The position numbers and the translations under genes were made by a program. 64,000 bases of DNA. Source: Neisseria bergeri (GTDB taxonomy: Bacteria > Pseudomonadota > Gammaproteobacteria > Burkholderiales > Neisseriaceae). A model generated the notes under the pieces. That model was not told the DNA's origin. It ran no database searches and worked only from the letters and a program-made list of their open reading frames with translations. The stretch is taken from contig POWY01000008.1 of assembly GCA_003044455.1 (NCBI GenBank), positions 1-64,000 on the forward strand, in the 5' to 3' direction. This document shows positions 19,692-28,498 of this stretch, in pieces (the stretch's first letter is position 1; each line of letters opens with the position of its first letter).

Positions 19692-19722
19692 ATGCCGTCT
19701 GAAGCCTTCAGACGGCATTTTC
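19692..19722. terminator. Inverted-DUS terminator upstream of the exonuclease 3' end
   Basis: Inverted uptake sequences with a 3-base loop and TTTT on the plus strand. It can stop transcription from the 19155 gene and from the exonuclease gene that ends at 19828. The 190 bp before it hold a lone, half-mirrored uptake sequence and nothing else recognised. Confidence 0.8.
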
Positions 19723-19827
19723 GGGTACATTATCTGCAAACGGCAGCACACCTGCACAAACCGATTAGGCAATCGATACGGTGACGGCTGTTTGCATATT
19801 TGCCGGCTTTCGCCAAGCAACATCGGT

Positions 19828-21213
19828 TTAACCGATTTCCTTAATATTTTTCCTGTCCGTTTTAAACTTCGCCTTAAACGCATCCGGTAAATCTTTATCG
19901 AAATACCAAAGCCCGTCATCCATTTCCAATGCGCCGCCCATTCCATGCAGAACGACTTTTTCCCCCGTTAAAGGATCGGTTTCGGTAATTTCCACCTCAT
20001 GCATTTTTCCCCAATCCAAAACAGGCAACTTGTGTGCAAACGCCAAAACCTGTTCGTCAGAACGGTCGCACGCCTTATCGCATCGGCCTGAAACATATAC
20101 GGGACAAGGCTCACCCTCTGCATAACCGTCCGGCAGGATACCGGCTGCGGCAGGACACAATCCGTATGTTTCCGCCCACGACGACAAAGCCCGTCTCACC
20201 GCCTTTTTATTGGCAAATAATCCGGTAGGCGGATTATCCGTCACACCGTTTTTCAAAGCCGCTGTTTTCGCATTCAACATACCGTCTGAACCTTTTTCAA
20301 ACCTGACCGTCGTAAATGTTTTCAGCAGATTTTTGGCAGATACATAACAACCCGAATGATAACGTCCGACCAATTCCGCTTTAATCTTATATGCATGCAG
20401 ACTGCCCAATGCAGGAAAAAAACGGACTTCCTCCGTATTGCACCAATCAAACGGGGCTTTTCCGGAATCCAATAAAGCCGAAACCTCGCTATATACCCGT
20501 TCAAACGTACCGATGTAATTTACTTTCCCTCCGCCGTCGAAACAAGCCAGCACCCCCATACCGTCAGGCAAACCGTACAACTGTTCCCTCAACCGTTCGG
20601 GCAGCGCGGCAGGCAGCGGTTTCGGATTCATCAAACGGAAACACTGCCTAATCCACTCCTCAACCCCGTGTTCCGACAGGCTGTATTCCAAATAATCACA
20701 CAATGCCGATACATCCGCCATCGCACGATGCCTGTCTTCCACAACAATCCCCAACCTTTCGATGATGCTGTCCAGGCTGTGCTTGTAAAATTGCGGATAC
20801 AGACACCGGGACAGTTGCACACTGCACAAAGCAGGCGATGAAAATCCGATGCCCGCACGATGAAACTCATGCTTTAAAAACGTATAGTCAAAACGGCTGT
20901 TATGTGCAACCAGCACACAACCCTTCAATACCGAAAACAACTCGCCGGCAATCTCTGCAAAAACAGGCGCGTCGGCAACCATGCCGTCTGAAATCCCCGT
21001 CAGCCCCGCCACAAACTGCGGAATCGGTTTTTGAGGATTAACCAGCCACTCATGCCTCACCACCCTTCCCTGCTCAAACTTGACCAAAGCCACTTCGGTT
21101 ACCCTGTCTTCATACAGATTGCCGCCCGTCGATTCCAAATCGACCACGGCAACCGGCATTCCAAACCGTAAAAACGCCTTTTCCAGCAAGGGCCAACGGG
21201 AAGCAACAATCAT
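19828..21213 (-). CDS. DEDDh 3'-5' exonuclease (DnaQ-like) with degenerate GIY-YIG-like region
   Basis: A 461-aa protein with an N-terminal DnaQ-type exonuclease: ExoI D25/E27 in VVDLEST, ExoII D109 in AHNSRFD, ExoIII H162 and D167 in HRAMAD. The second half has a weak GIY-YIG-like start (GVLACFDGGGKVNYIG) and an extended C-terminal domain, the arrangement of proteins annotated as DNA polymerase III epsilon-like/UvrC-like (YcbX-independent Cho-type relatives). The ATG at 21213 has AAAGAGAA upstream and is preferred over one nine codons earlier. It is divergent from the tRNA operon. A repair or nucleic-acid trimming role is inferred. Confidence 0.85.
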   Translation of the reverse strand: MIVASRWPLLEKAFLRFGMPVAVVDLESTGGNLYEDRVTEVALVKFEQGRVVRHEWLVNPQKPIPQFVAGLTGISDGMVADAPVFAEIAGELFSVLKGCVLVAHNSRFDYTFLKHEFHRAGIGFSSPALCSVQLSRCLYPQFYKHSLDSIIERLGIVVEDRHRAMADVSALCDYLEYSLSEHGVEEWIRQCFRLMNPKPLPAALPERLREQLYGLPDGMGVLACFDGGGKVNYIGTFERVYSEVSALLDSGKAPFDWCNTEEVRFFPALGSLHAYKIKAELVGRYHSGCYVSAKNLLKTFTTVRFEKGSDGMLNAKTAALKNGVTDNPPTGLFANKKAVRRALSSWAETYGLCPAAAGILPDGYAEGEPCPVYVSGRCDKACDRSDEQVLAFAHKLPVLDWGKMHEVEITETDPLTGEKVVLHGMGGALEMDDGLWYFDKDLPDAFKAKFKTDRKNIKEIG

Positions 21214-21283
21214 TTTATTCTCTTTAAATTCAAACAACAAACCGATATTTTACACTTTTAAGGCATTTCATCCAACAAAACAA

Positions 21284-21312
21284 TTGACAGAATCCGACGA
21301 TTACCCTAAAAT
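21284..21312 (+). promoter_or_regulatory. Sigma70 promoter of the first tRNA-Arg/tRNA-Glu operon
   Basis: TTGACA at 21284-21289 and TAAAAT at 21307-21312 with exactly 17 bases between them. The predicted start of transcription is about 12 bases before the tRNA-Arg. Confidence 0.85.
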
Positions 21313-21330
21313 TCAAATCTTTCTTGCAGC

Positions 21331-21407
21331 GCACCCGTAGCTCAGTTGGATAGAGTATCTGGCTACGAACCAGAGGGTCGGGCGTTCGAATCGCTCCGGG
21401 TGCGCCA
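21331..21407 (+). tRNA. tRNA-Arg(ACG)
   Basis: A 77-nt cloverleaf with the encoded CCA end. The anticodon loop CTACGAA gives anticodon ACG (read as ICG). The T-arm has the expected GTTCGAATC. An identical copy on the opposite strand is at 60587-60663. Confidence 0.97.
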
Positions 21408-21424
21408 GTAAGAAAATACAATAT

Positions 21425-21499
21425 GCGCCCATCGTCTAGCGGTTAGGACATCGCCCTTTCACGGCGGTAACCGGGGTTCGATTCCCCGTGGGCGTGCCA
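21425..21499 (+). tRNA. tRNA-Glu(TTC)
   Basis: A 75-nt cloverleaf with encoded CCA; the anticodon loop is CTTTCAC, anticodon TTC. It is 17 bases after tRNA-Arg and shares its transcript. The acceptor stem starts with a G-U pair. An identical copy is at 60495-60569. Confidence 0.97.
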
Positions 21500-21508
21500 A
21501 ATTCCCAA

Positions 21509-21536
21509 TCCCTGAGATTATTCTCAGGGATTTTTT
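21509..21536 (+). terminator. tRNA operon terminator
   Basis: TCCCTGAGA pairs with TCTCAGGGA around a 4-base loop and is followed by six T. The next 136 bp are AT-rich and hold nothing recognised. Confidence 0.93.
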
Positions 21537-21672
21537 ATTGCCTCGGCAACTCGTTACCATAGTTAAAATTTAACAAGCACTATTTTCACTTTTTATCCTT
21601 TCCTACAACTTCGAATTTACGTATCCACATAAATTTATATTTTCTACAATTTCAATACTATCCAATTATTGC

Positions 21673-22014
21673 TTATTCATTTTTCTTATAGTAACTGGGA
21701 TATAGAGGGTGTTCAAATAAACCATCATCAATCATTTTCTCAATCTTCGCCGGCAAATCAACTTTATATACTTTGTTATAAATAGCTGTGCTTAAACATT
21801 CAAATCCGCCTCCCGAAGAAGCATCACCTAAAAAATTTTGAATTGCTTCTATATCGGGATAATGATCAGGATTATGTAGATAACGCATATATTCCTCTAA
21901 AACTCGTCTAATGTATAGAAAGTCTTTCAGGTCCATTGTTATTTTTTCCTTATCAGAAATAGCATCTAATCCATATTCAACGATATCTTTTATACTTGTA
22001 TATTTTATCATCAT
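21673..22014 (-). CDS. Hypothetical acidic protein, possible immunity or antitoxin (113 aa)
   Basis: A 113-aa acidic, soluble protein in AT-rich DNA, starting MMIKYTSIKDIVEYGL. It overlaps the end of the upstream 90-aa gene by 38 bases, which suggests translational coupling. A purine-rich TAGGTAAAG precedes the ATG pair. The size, acidity, AT bias and position after a second small gene fit an immunity or antitoxin protein of the kind left beside polymorphic toxin genes, but I recognise no family. It lies between the tRNA operon and the nitronate monooxygenase gene. Confidence 0.65.
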   Translation of the reverse strand: MMIKYTSIKDIVEYGLDAISDKEKITMDLKDFLYIRRVLEEYMRYLHNPDHYPDIEAIQNFLGDASSGGGFECLSTAIYNKVYKVDLPAKIEKMIDDGLFEHPLYPSYYKKNE

Positions 22015-22249
22015 CTTTACCTACCCCCTTCATCAGAATCTCAGACGTAATCGAATCATATTCAAACCTTTGCCGTGCAAACCGATATCCCATAACCGGA
22101 TGCGGTGTCCGTTTAATATTTTGTCCGATTGGTACAGATATAACAGCATATTCCAAAGCTCCTTCTGCTTTTCTGTTTACCACTGCAATATTTAGAGTAT
22201 AATACCAAATTTGAGCAATGGTTCTAAAACAGTCAGAACCATTTTTCAT
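21977..22249 (-). CDS. Hypothetical basic protein, possible toxin-domain remnant (90 aa)
   Basis: A 90-aa protein with a hydrophobic/aromatic N-terminal third (IAQIWYYTLNIAVVN) and a strongly basic end (KIYKYKRYR). It reads like the last domain of a larger protein, and the frame is open upstream of the ATG into the antisense of the next gene. Coupled to the acidic 113-aa gene, it may be the toxic half of a decayed toxin/immunity or toxin/antitoxin pair. This is inference from layout; no catalytic motif is evident. Confidence 0.5.
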   Translation of the reverse strand: MKNGSDCFRTIAQIWYYTLNIAVVNRKAEGALEYAVISVPIGQNIKRTPHPVMGYRFARQRFEYDSITSEILMKGVGKDDDKIYKYKRYR

Positions 22250-22282
22250 GAGCCTGACTGATTCGTATACTCGGAGAAACTG

Positions 22283-23458
22283 ATGCAGAATATTTTTGAC
22301 CCTTTGATTATTCGTGGAAAATCCCTTATCCCCATCGTACAGGGCGGCATGGGGGTCGGTGTTTCCGCATCGGGTTTATCTAGCGCGGTGGCACGTGAAA
22401 ACGGTATCGGAACTATTGCCAGTGTGGATTTACGCCACCTTCACGAAGACCTGCTCGCCGAGTCCCAAATCAATCCGAGCGAGGAGAAATATACGTCTTT
22501 GAACTGTACCGCATTAGACAGGGAAATCCAAAAAGCCAAAAGTGCTTCAGAGGGAAAAGGACTGATTGCGGTCAACGTGATGAAGGCGGTCAAAGACCAC
22601 GCCGCGTATGTCCGCCAGGCTTGCGAATCAGGGGCGGATGCAGTCGTGATGGGTGCCGGCCTGCCTTTAGACCTGCCGGAAATGACCGAGGGCTATCATA
22701 AAGATGTTGCCCTGCTGCCGATTCTATCCGAATCGCGCGGTATTAATATCGTCTTGAAACGTTGGATGAAAAAAGGCATATTGCCCGATGCGATTGTAGT
22801 CGAACATCCTGCCCACGCGGCCGGGCATTTGGGTGCATCAACCGTTGAAGGCGTAAACGATGCTAAATTCGACTTCAAACGCGTGATTGAGGAAACGTTT
22901 GAAGTCTTCAAAAGTTTAGGGCTGGAAAGCGAAAAAATCCCGCTTATTCTTGCGGGAGGCATGGCAAATTTTGAAAAAGTCAAAACCGCCCTAAAGAACT
23001 GGGGAGCCTCCGCCGTTCAAATCGGTACCGCTTTTGCCGTTACCGAAGAAGGAGATGCACACCTTAACTTCAAAAAAACGCTTGCCGGTGCGGAAACTGA
23101 AAAAGTAGTCGAATTTATGTCTGTTGCCGGTTTGCCGGCACGCGGCGTACGTACCAAATTCCTAGACAGCTACATCAAGCGTGAAAGCAAACTTCAGGCA
23201 AACGCCAAAGCCGACCCGCGCCGCTGTACCCAAGGTTTAAACTGCCTGACCAGCTGCGGTCTGCGCGACGGGCTTGCCAAAGCAGGGCAATTCTGTATTG
23301 ATATCCAGCTTGCTGCCGCATTCCGTGGAGAAGTAGATAAAGGCCTGTTCTTCAGAGGTAAAGACCCGCTGCCCTTCGGTAATGCCATACGCACCGTCCG
23401 TGAGACGATACAATATCTGCTGACGGGGAGCGAACCTGTTGCAACAGTAGGACGCTGA
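22283..23458 (+). CDS. NAD(P)H-dependent flavin oxidoreductase / nitronate monooxygenase family
   Basis: A 391-aa FMN-dependent TIM-barrel protein of the nitronate monooxygenase (2-nitropropane dioxygenase) family. The N-terminal PIVQGGMGVGVS and the catalytic-region EHPAHAAGHLG are typical, and ILAGGMAN and QIGTAFAVTEE provide phosphate-binding loops. A Cys-containing insert (RRCTQGLNCLTSCGLRDG) near the C-terminus is a feature of this subgroup, perhaps a metal or redox site. GGAG precedes the ATG. Detoxifying nitronates is the family role; the substrate here is unknown. It is divergent from the 90/113-aa pair. Confidence 0.9.
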   Translation: MQNIFDPLIIRGKSLIPIVQGGMGVGVSASGLSSAVARENGIGTIASVDLRHLHEDLLAESQINPSEEKYTSLNCTALDREIQKAKSASEGKGLIAVNVMKAVKDHAAYVRQACESGADAVVMGAGLPLDLPEMTEGYHKDVALLPILSESRGINIVLKRWMKKGILPDAIVVEHPAHAAGHLGASTVEGVNDAKFDFKRVIEETFEVFKSLGLESEKIPLILAGGMANFEKVKTALKNWGASAVQIGTAFAVTEEGDAHLNFKKTLAGAETEKVVEFMSVAGLPARGVRTKFLDSYIKRESKLQANAKADPRRCTQGLNCLTSCGLRDGLAKAGQFCIDIQLAAAFRGEVDKGLFFRGKDPLPFGNAIRTVRETIQYLLTGSEPVATVGR

Positions 23459-23485
23459 TATCAAAACAGTCGATACCGTAGAAAA

Positions 23486-23520
23486 ATGCCGTCTGAAAAG
23501 TTTCAGACGGCATCTCTTTA
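23486..23520. terminator. Inverted-DUS terminator
   Basis: Inverted uptake sequences with a 4-base loop between the converging oxidoreductase and fixH genes, preceded by five A (a T run for the minus strand). Confidence 0.85.
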
Positions 23521-24066
23521 TTTGCTTTCAGTATTATTGAAAAGTTTATCCATCGGGGTCAGATCGACCGCATTGCCCTGGCTGGTAATCCATTTGTTTT
23601 CCACGCGCCACACGCCTGCTGCGTCCTCCACGCGCACATACCAGTGGTTGGTCGGCGGAAGGGTTTTGAACACCGCCTCATATTCCGCCCTGCCGTTCTG
23701 CGCGCTGCCGACAGGCTTAAGGTTTACGGTTTGATCGTCCGCCTTGCGGGTCGGATGCATCAACAGCAGCTTCAACGGTTGATTTCCGTCAAATTCGCCG
23801 CTGACGAACACCTTTGCCGCATTCATATCGGGGGAAATGAGGACCTGCACCCCGATATGCCGTCTGACGGCTTCTTCATCCCGATGAAGCTGGATGTCGA
23901 TATGCTTGCCGTCTTTATAATAATCGTCCGTAACCAAATCTGTCGCGTGCTGCTGTGCGACAAAAAACATGGCGACGCTGGCGATGACGACAAAAATCGG
24001 TCCCGCCATCAAGACCCACGGCCAGACGTGTTTGTACCAAGGCTTGATTGGATTGTTTTGAGACAC
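23518..24066 (-). CDS. fixH: FixH family protein
   Basis: A 182-aa membrane-anchored protein: residues 15-38 form a transmembrane helix (WPWVLMAGPIFVVIASVAMFF), followed by the FixH hallmark DYYKDGK and a periplasmic beta domain. FixH proteins act in cbb3 oxidase biogenesis, probably in copper delivery or redox steps. It starts two bases after the ccoG stop, so the two are coupled. The ccoNOP oxidase genes are not in this window. Confidence 0.9.
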   Translation of the reverse strand: MSQNNPIKPWYKHVWPWVLMAGPIFVVIASVAMFFVAQQHATDLVTDDYYKDGKHIDIQLHRDEEAVRRHIGVQVLISPDMNAAKVFVSGEFDGNQPLKLLLMHPTRKADDQTVNLKPVGSAQNGRAEYEAVFKTLPPTNHWYVRVEDAAGVWRVENKWITSQGNAVDLTPMDKLFNNTESK

Positions 24067-24068
24067 GG

Positions 24069-25565
24069 TTATTCTCCGATAAAGGTTGCGTCTTCTTCCA
24101 AAACAACCGGCTTGCCGTCTGATGCACCGCTTTCTCGGTATTGGAAGATAAACTCGATAGGATGACTGCCTTTGTCCGCGTATTCCGGAATGGTAGACAC
24201 TTGGACGGGAAGGGTTACTGTTTCGCGCGGAGCCACTTTTATACCGCCTTCAGGCAGCCCGGTCAGGGCGATTTCGTCAAATCCTTTGACACTTGCGGTA
24301 ATCAGCTGTTCTTTTTCACTGTTGTTGATGATACGTAGGCTATATGCGTTTTCCAGCCAGCCTTTGGCGTTTTCGCGCACCATTACGCCACGGTCTTTCA
24401 AAATATCGACTTCGACCATTTTGCGCGTGGACAAACCGACCAAAAAGGCGGCGATAACCACTGCCAACACCGCGCCGTAACCTGCCACGCGCGGTCTGAG
24501 CAGCCGTTTTTTAATGTCTTTTTCGGAATATTCGTGTTCCAGCGCGCTTTCGGTCGTATAACGGATTAATCCGCGCGGATAGCCCATTTTGTCCATAATC
24601 TCATCACACGCGTCGATACAGGCGGCGCAGCCGATACATTGGTATTGCAGACCGTTGCGGATGTCGATGCCGACAGGGCAGACTTGGACGCACATCGCAC
24701 AGTTGATGCAGTCGCCCAAACCCGCCTCTTCCTTATTGACCGTTTTCTTGCGGGCTCCGCGCGGTTCGCCGCGTTCCGCGTCATAAGAAACAATCAGCGT
24801 GTCCTTGTCGAACATCGCGCTTTGGAAACGTGCATACGGACACATATGCAGGCATACTTTTTCGCGCATAATATGGGCGAAGAAGAAGGTCATAAAGCCG
24901 TAAAACGCTGCGGCAAACATCGCGCCGCCACCTGCTGCTCCGGTGAATAAATCGGGAACGAACTGGCGGATAGGGACAAACCAGCCGGCAAAAGTGATGC
25001 CCGTCCACGCGCAGACAAGGAAAATCAACAGGTATTTGGTGGCTTTGATGCGGATTTTAGTGAAATTCCACGGCGATTTTTCCAGTTTCAGCCGTTTGTT
25101 TCTATCGCCTTCGACCAGGTTGTCAATCCACAGCATAATTTCGGTGTAAACCGTTTGCGGGCAGGAATAGCCGCACCACAGTCGCCCAGCAATCGTCGTC
25201 CACCAAAACAGCCCGAAGGCGCAAATCATCAGCAGCAGGGCAAGGTAAATCAAATCGCCCATCCCCAACGACAATCCGAAAATGAAGAAATGCCGTTCGG
25301 GGATATTGAAAACGACAGCCTGCCTGCCGCTCCAGTTGAACCACGGAATCACATAAAACACAAACTGGGTCGCCAATACGGCGGCGATACGCAGTTTGGC
25401 GAACCGCCCTTCCGCCTTTTTGGGATGGATGCGTTCGCCTTCGGGATGGATTTGAATCACGCTGGCACGCGGATCGAATGTTTTTTTCGCTTTCGGTGCG
25501 GCTTTTGTTTTTTCGGACGGGCTGTGCTCGGGTTCCGGATTACCGGCTTGATTTTCCGTGGTCAT
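24069..25565 (-). CDS. ccoG: Cytochrome cbb3 oxidase accessory protein CcoG
   Basis: A 498-aa membrane ferredoxin-like protein. Several transmembrane helices in the first half are followed by two 4Fe-4S cysteine clusters (CINCAMCVQVCP and CIGCAACIDACD) and a C-terminal immunoglobulin-like domain typical of CcoG. CcoG reduces copper for CuB assembly in cbb3 oxidases, the terminal oxidase of Neisseria. The acidic/Ser-rich N-terminus is cytoplasmic. It is the first gene of ccoG-fixH. Confidence 0.95.
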   Translation of the reverse strand: MTTENQAGNPEPEHSPSEKTKAAPKAKKTFDPRASVIQIHPEGERIHPKKAEGRFAKLRIAAVLATQFVFYVIPWFNWSGRQAVVFNIPERHFFIFGLSLGMGDLIYLALLLMICAFGLFWWTTIAGRLWCGYSCPQTVYTEIMLWIDNLVEGDRNKRLKLEKSPWNFTKIRIKATKYLLIFLVCAWTGITFAGWFVPIRQFVPDLFTGAAGGGAMFAAAFYGFMTFFFAHIMREKVCLHMCPYARFQSAMFDKDTLIVSYDAERGEPRGARKKTVNKEEAGLGDCINCAMCVQVCPVGIDIRNGLQYQCIGCAACIDACDEIMDKMGYPRGLIRYTTESALEHEYSEKDIKKRLLRPRVAGYGAVLAVVIAAFLVGLSTRKMVEVDILKDRGVMVRENAKGWLENAYSLRIINNSEKEQLITASVKGFDEIALTGLPEGGIKVAPRETVTLPVQVSTIPEYADKGSHPIEFIFQYRESGASDGKPVVLEEDATFIGE

Positions 25566-26120
25566 GCTACGTTCCTTGATTTTTGATTAATGGTTTGTCC
25601 GTCGTGGCTACTGTTTTCTTTTCAGACGGCATTTTGCTTTTTTTGATGTCTTTACGTTTTGATATTTTCAGAAAATATATTTTTCTCAAAATACACTCTT
25701 GCTATTGTACAACTTTATGCACTTATTGATACGCAAAAAGATAAATATCCGAACAATACCGCCCCAAATGCACCTCCCCTTCACGGACAAAGCCATATAT
25801 GCTGAAAACTTCCTTATTTGAATATAATTAAAAAACAACGGGTAAGAAATAAATAGGCAAATGACTGCAAAAAACGTCGATACCCCATCATAAACAAACA
25901 CTATTTATTTAATAAATAATTTGTAACACTTTGTTTTCAAAAGTATAGAAACACCTTTCACATCCAAGCTGAAACTGATATCCCGATACCCGGAGCATAT
26001 ATCCTTCCGGCACAGCCGTACCGCCCGCTCCTCCTTTTCTTGAAAGCATATACGAATCGGGCGATAATCAACGCCGTCTGACCATCCACTTATCCAAAAC
26101 ACCAGCAAGGAAAATACAAA
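25566..26120. promoter_or_regulatory. AT-rich divergent intergenic region between ccoG and tkt
   Basis: 555 bp with a lone uptake sequence (reverse) at 25621-25632 and a very AT-rich core near 25650-25960. TATAAT at 25823-25828 lies far upstream of tkt without a matching -35. A 71-codon minus-strand frame at 25686-25901 is hydrophobic but looks like chance in AT-rich DNA. AAGGA precedes the tkt ATG. Confidence 0.45.
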
Positions 26121-28100
26121 ATGTCTCAACTGGCAAACGCAATCCGTTTCCTCTCGGCTGATGCCGTTCAAAAAGCAAATTCCGGCCACCCCGGCGCGCC
26201 TATGGGCATGGCGGAAATGGCAGAAGTATTGTGGACGAAATTCCTGCATCACAACCCCGCCAACCCCAAATTCTACAACCGCGACCGCTTCGTCCTCTCC
26301 AACGGCCACGCGTCCATGCTGTTGTACAGCCTACTGCACCTGACCGGCTACAACGTATCCATCGAAGACTTGAAAAACTTCCGCCAACTGCACAGCAAAA
26401 CCCCCGGACACCCCGAATACGGCTACACCGACGGCGTGGAAACCACGACCGGCCCGTTGGGACAAGGGATTGCCAACGCGGTGGGTATGGCATTGGCGGA
26501 AAAAATCCTTGCCGCCGAATTCAATAAAGACGGTTTGAACATCGTCGATCACTACACCTACGTCTTCATGGGCGACGGCTGCCTGATGGAAGGCGTATCG
26601 CACGAAGCCTGTTCGCTCGCCGGCACTTTGGGCTTGGGCAAATTGATTGTTTTGTATGATGACAACAATATTTCCATCGACGGCAAAGTGGACGGCTGGT
26701 TTACCGAAAACATCCCGCAACGCTTTGAAAGTTACGGATGGCACGTCGTTCCCAACGTAAACGGCCACGACACCGCCGCCATTCAGACGGCCATCGAAGC
26801 CGCCCGCGCCGAAACCGGCAAACCGTCCATCATCTGCTGCAAAACCTTAATCGGCAAAGGCAGTGCCAACAAAGAAGGCAGCCACAAAACCCACGGCGCA
26901 CCTTTGGGTGCGGACGAAATCGAAGCCACGCGCAAACATTTGGGTTGGGCATATCCTGCGTTTGAAATCCCGCAAGAAATTTACGATGCGTGGAATGCCA
27001 AAGAAAAAGGCGCGAAACTGGAAGCCGAATGGGACAAACTGTTCGCGCAATATCAAGCCAAATATCCTACCGAAGCCGCAGAATTTGTGCGCCGTATGGA
27101 TAAAAAGCTGCCGGACAATTTCGACACCTACGTTCAGACGGCATTAAAAGAAGTGTGCGCCAAAGCCGAAACCATCGCCACCCGCAAAGCCAGCCAAAAC
27201 AGTATCGAAATCCTCGCCAAAGCACTGCCCGAACTGGTGGGCGGTTCTGCCGACCTGACCCCGTCCAACCTGACCGACTGGTCCGGCAGTGTCTCCGTTA
27301 CCCGCGACAAAGGCGGCAACTACATCCACTACGGCGTGCGCGAGTTCGGCATGGGTGCCATCATGAACGGCCTTGCCCTGCATGGCGGCGTGAAACCCTT
27401 CGGCGCGACTTTCCTGATGTTCAGCGAATACGAACGCAACGCCCTGCGCATGGCAGCACTGATGAAAATCAACCCCGTCTTCGTCTTCACCCACGATTCC
27501 ATCGGTCTCGGCGAAGACGGCCCGACCCATCAGCCGATTGAGCAGACCGCCACCCTGCGCCTGATTCCGAACATGGACGTATGGCGTCCGTGCGACACCG
27601 CCGAATCGCTGGTGGCATGGGCGGAAGCGGTAAAAGCCGCCGATCACCCGTCCTGCCTGATTTTCAGCCGTCAAAACCTGAAATTCCAAGCGCGCAGCGA
27701 GCAACAACTGAACGACATCAAACGCGGCGGCTACGTTATCAGCGAAGCCCAAGGCAACGCCCAAGCCGTCATCATTGCCACCGGCTCAGAAGTCGAGCTG
27801 GCTTTGGAAGCGCAAAAAGCCCTCGCCGCGCAAAACATCGCCGTACGCGTCGTTTCCATGCCGTCCACCAACGTCTTCGACCACCAAGATGCCGCCTATC
27901 AAGCCACCGTCCTGCCCGAAGGCCTGCCGCGCATCGCCGTAGAAGCCGGACACGCCGACGGCTGGTACAAATACGTCGGATTGAACGGCACAGTCGTCGG
28001 CATCAACCGCTTCGGCGAATCCGCCCCTGCCGAACTGCTGTTCAAAGAATTCGGCTTTACCGTGGAAAATGTGGTGGATACTGTGAAATCAGTGTTGTAA
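26121..28100 (+). CDS. tkt: Transketolase
   Basis: A 659-aa thiamine-diphosphate enzyme of the nonoxidative pentose phosphate pathway. The N-terminal [11 protein letters not shown], the ThDP motif GDGCLMEG followed by DDNN, and the pyrimidine-domain segment [12 protein letters not shown] are intact. The length is normal. AAGGA precedes the ATG. Its downstream terminator carries a foreign-type uptake dialect (see 28118-28167). Confidence 0.98.
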   Translation: MSQLANAIRFLSADAVQKANSGHPGAPMGMAEMAEVLWTKFLHHNPANPKFYNRDRFVLSNGHASMLLYSLLHLTGYNVSIEDLKNFRQLHSKTPGHPEYGYTDGVETTTGPLGQGIANAVGMALAEKILAAEFNKDGLNIVDHYTYVFMGDGCLMEGVSHEACSLAGTLGLGKLIVLYDDNNISIDGKVDGWFTENIPQRFESYGWHVVPNVNGHDTAAIQTAIEAARAETGKPSIICCKTLIGKGSANKEGSHKTHGAPLGADEIEATRKHLGWAYPAFEIPQEIYDAWNAKEKGAKLEAEWDKLFAQYQAKYPTEAAEFVRRMDKKLPDNFDTYVQTALKEVCAKAETIATRKASQNSIEILAKALPELVGGSADLTPSNLTDWSGSVSVTRDKGGNYIHYGVREFGMGAIMNGLALHGGVKPFGATFLMFSEYERNALRMAALMKINPVFVFTHDSIGLGEDGPTHQPIEQTATLRLIPNMDVWRPCDTAESLVAWAEAVKAADHPSCLIFSRQNLKFQARSEQQLNDIKRGGYVISEAQGNAQAVIIATGSEVELALEAQKALAAQNIAVRVVSMPSTNVFDHQDAAYQATVLPEGLPRIAVEAGHADGWYKYVGLNGTVVGINRFGESAPAELLFKEFGFTVENVVDTVKSVL

Positions 28101-28117
28101 GCGGCAGCCATCGCATC

Positions 28118-28167
28118 AAAGGTCGTCTGAAAACGGGAGATGAAGGTTTTCAGACGACCTTTTTCCT
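28118..28167 (+). terminator. Terminator built from AGGTCGTCTGAA repeats (AG-mucDUS dialect)
   Basis: AGGTCGTCTGAA at 28120-28131 and its reverse complement at 28149-28160 form the stem, followed by five T. Every other terminator of this kind in the window uses the ATGCCGTCTGAA or GCCGTCTGAA form. AGGTCGTCTGAA is the uptake dialect described for the N. mucosa group. Confidence 0.9.
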
Positions 28168-28168
28168 T

Positions 28169-28274
28169 TATAGTGGATTAACTTTAAACCAGGACGGCGT
28201 TACCTCGCCTTGCCGTACTATCCGTACTGTCTGCGGCTTCGTCGCCTTGTCCTGATTTTTGTTAATCCACTATA
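28169..28274. mobile_element. Correia element, internally deleted (106 bp)
   Basis: Terminal repeats TATAGTGG and CCACTATA enclose a body lacking about 50 bp compared with the copies at 15734 and 33161, the known short CREE class. The following 224 bp up to the sulfatase-like pseudogene hold no recognised feature. Confidence 0.93.
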
Positions 28275-28498
28275 AAACCGCCCAAACCGGTTTAACAAAA
28301 ATCCAAATACCCATACAGTGGCGCGACCCTTCCTACGCCAACGAAGTTGCATAGAAACGCCTAATAAAGCAGCGTCTGAAGCCCCTCCTATTCCCGATAA
28401 TCCTTTGCCATATCTTGAAAGCCATACCGCTAAACCGTAAAATCACACCTTACCCAATTTGATATAAATTTACATCCACCCCATCTTACCCGCCAATT

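Noticed and set aside
25686-25901. A 71-codon hydrophobic minus-strand frame upstream of tkt
   Set aside because: No ribosome binding site, in AT-rich DNA where hydrophobic codons arise by chance, and no terminator.
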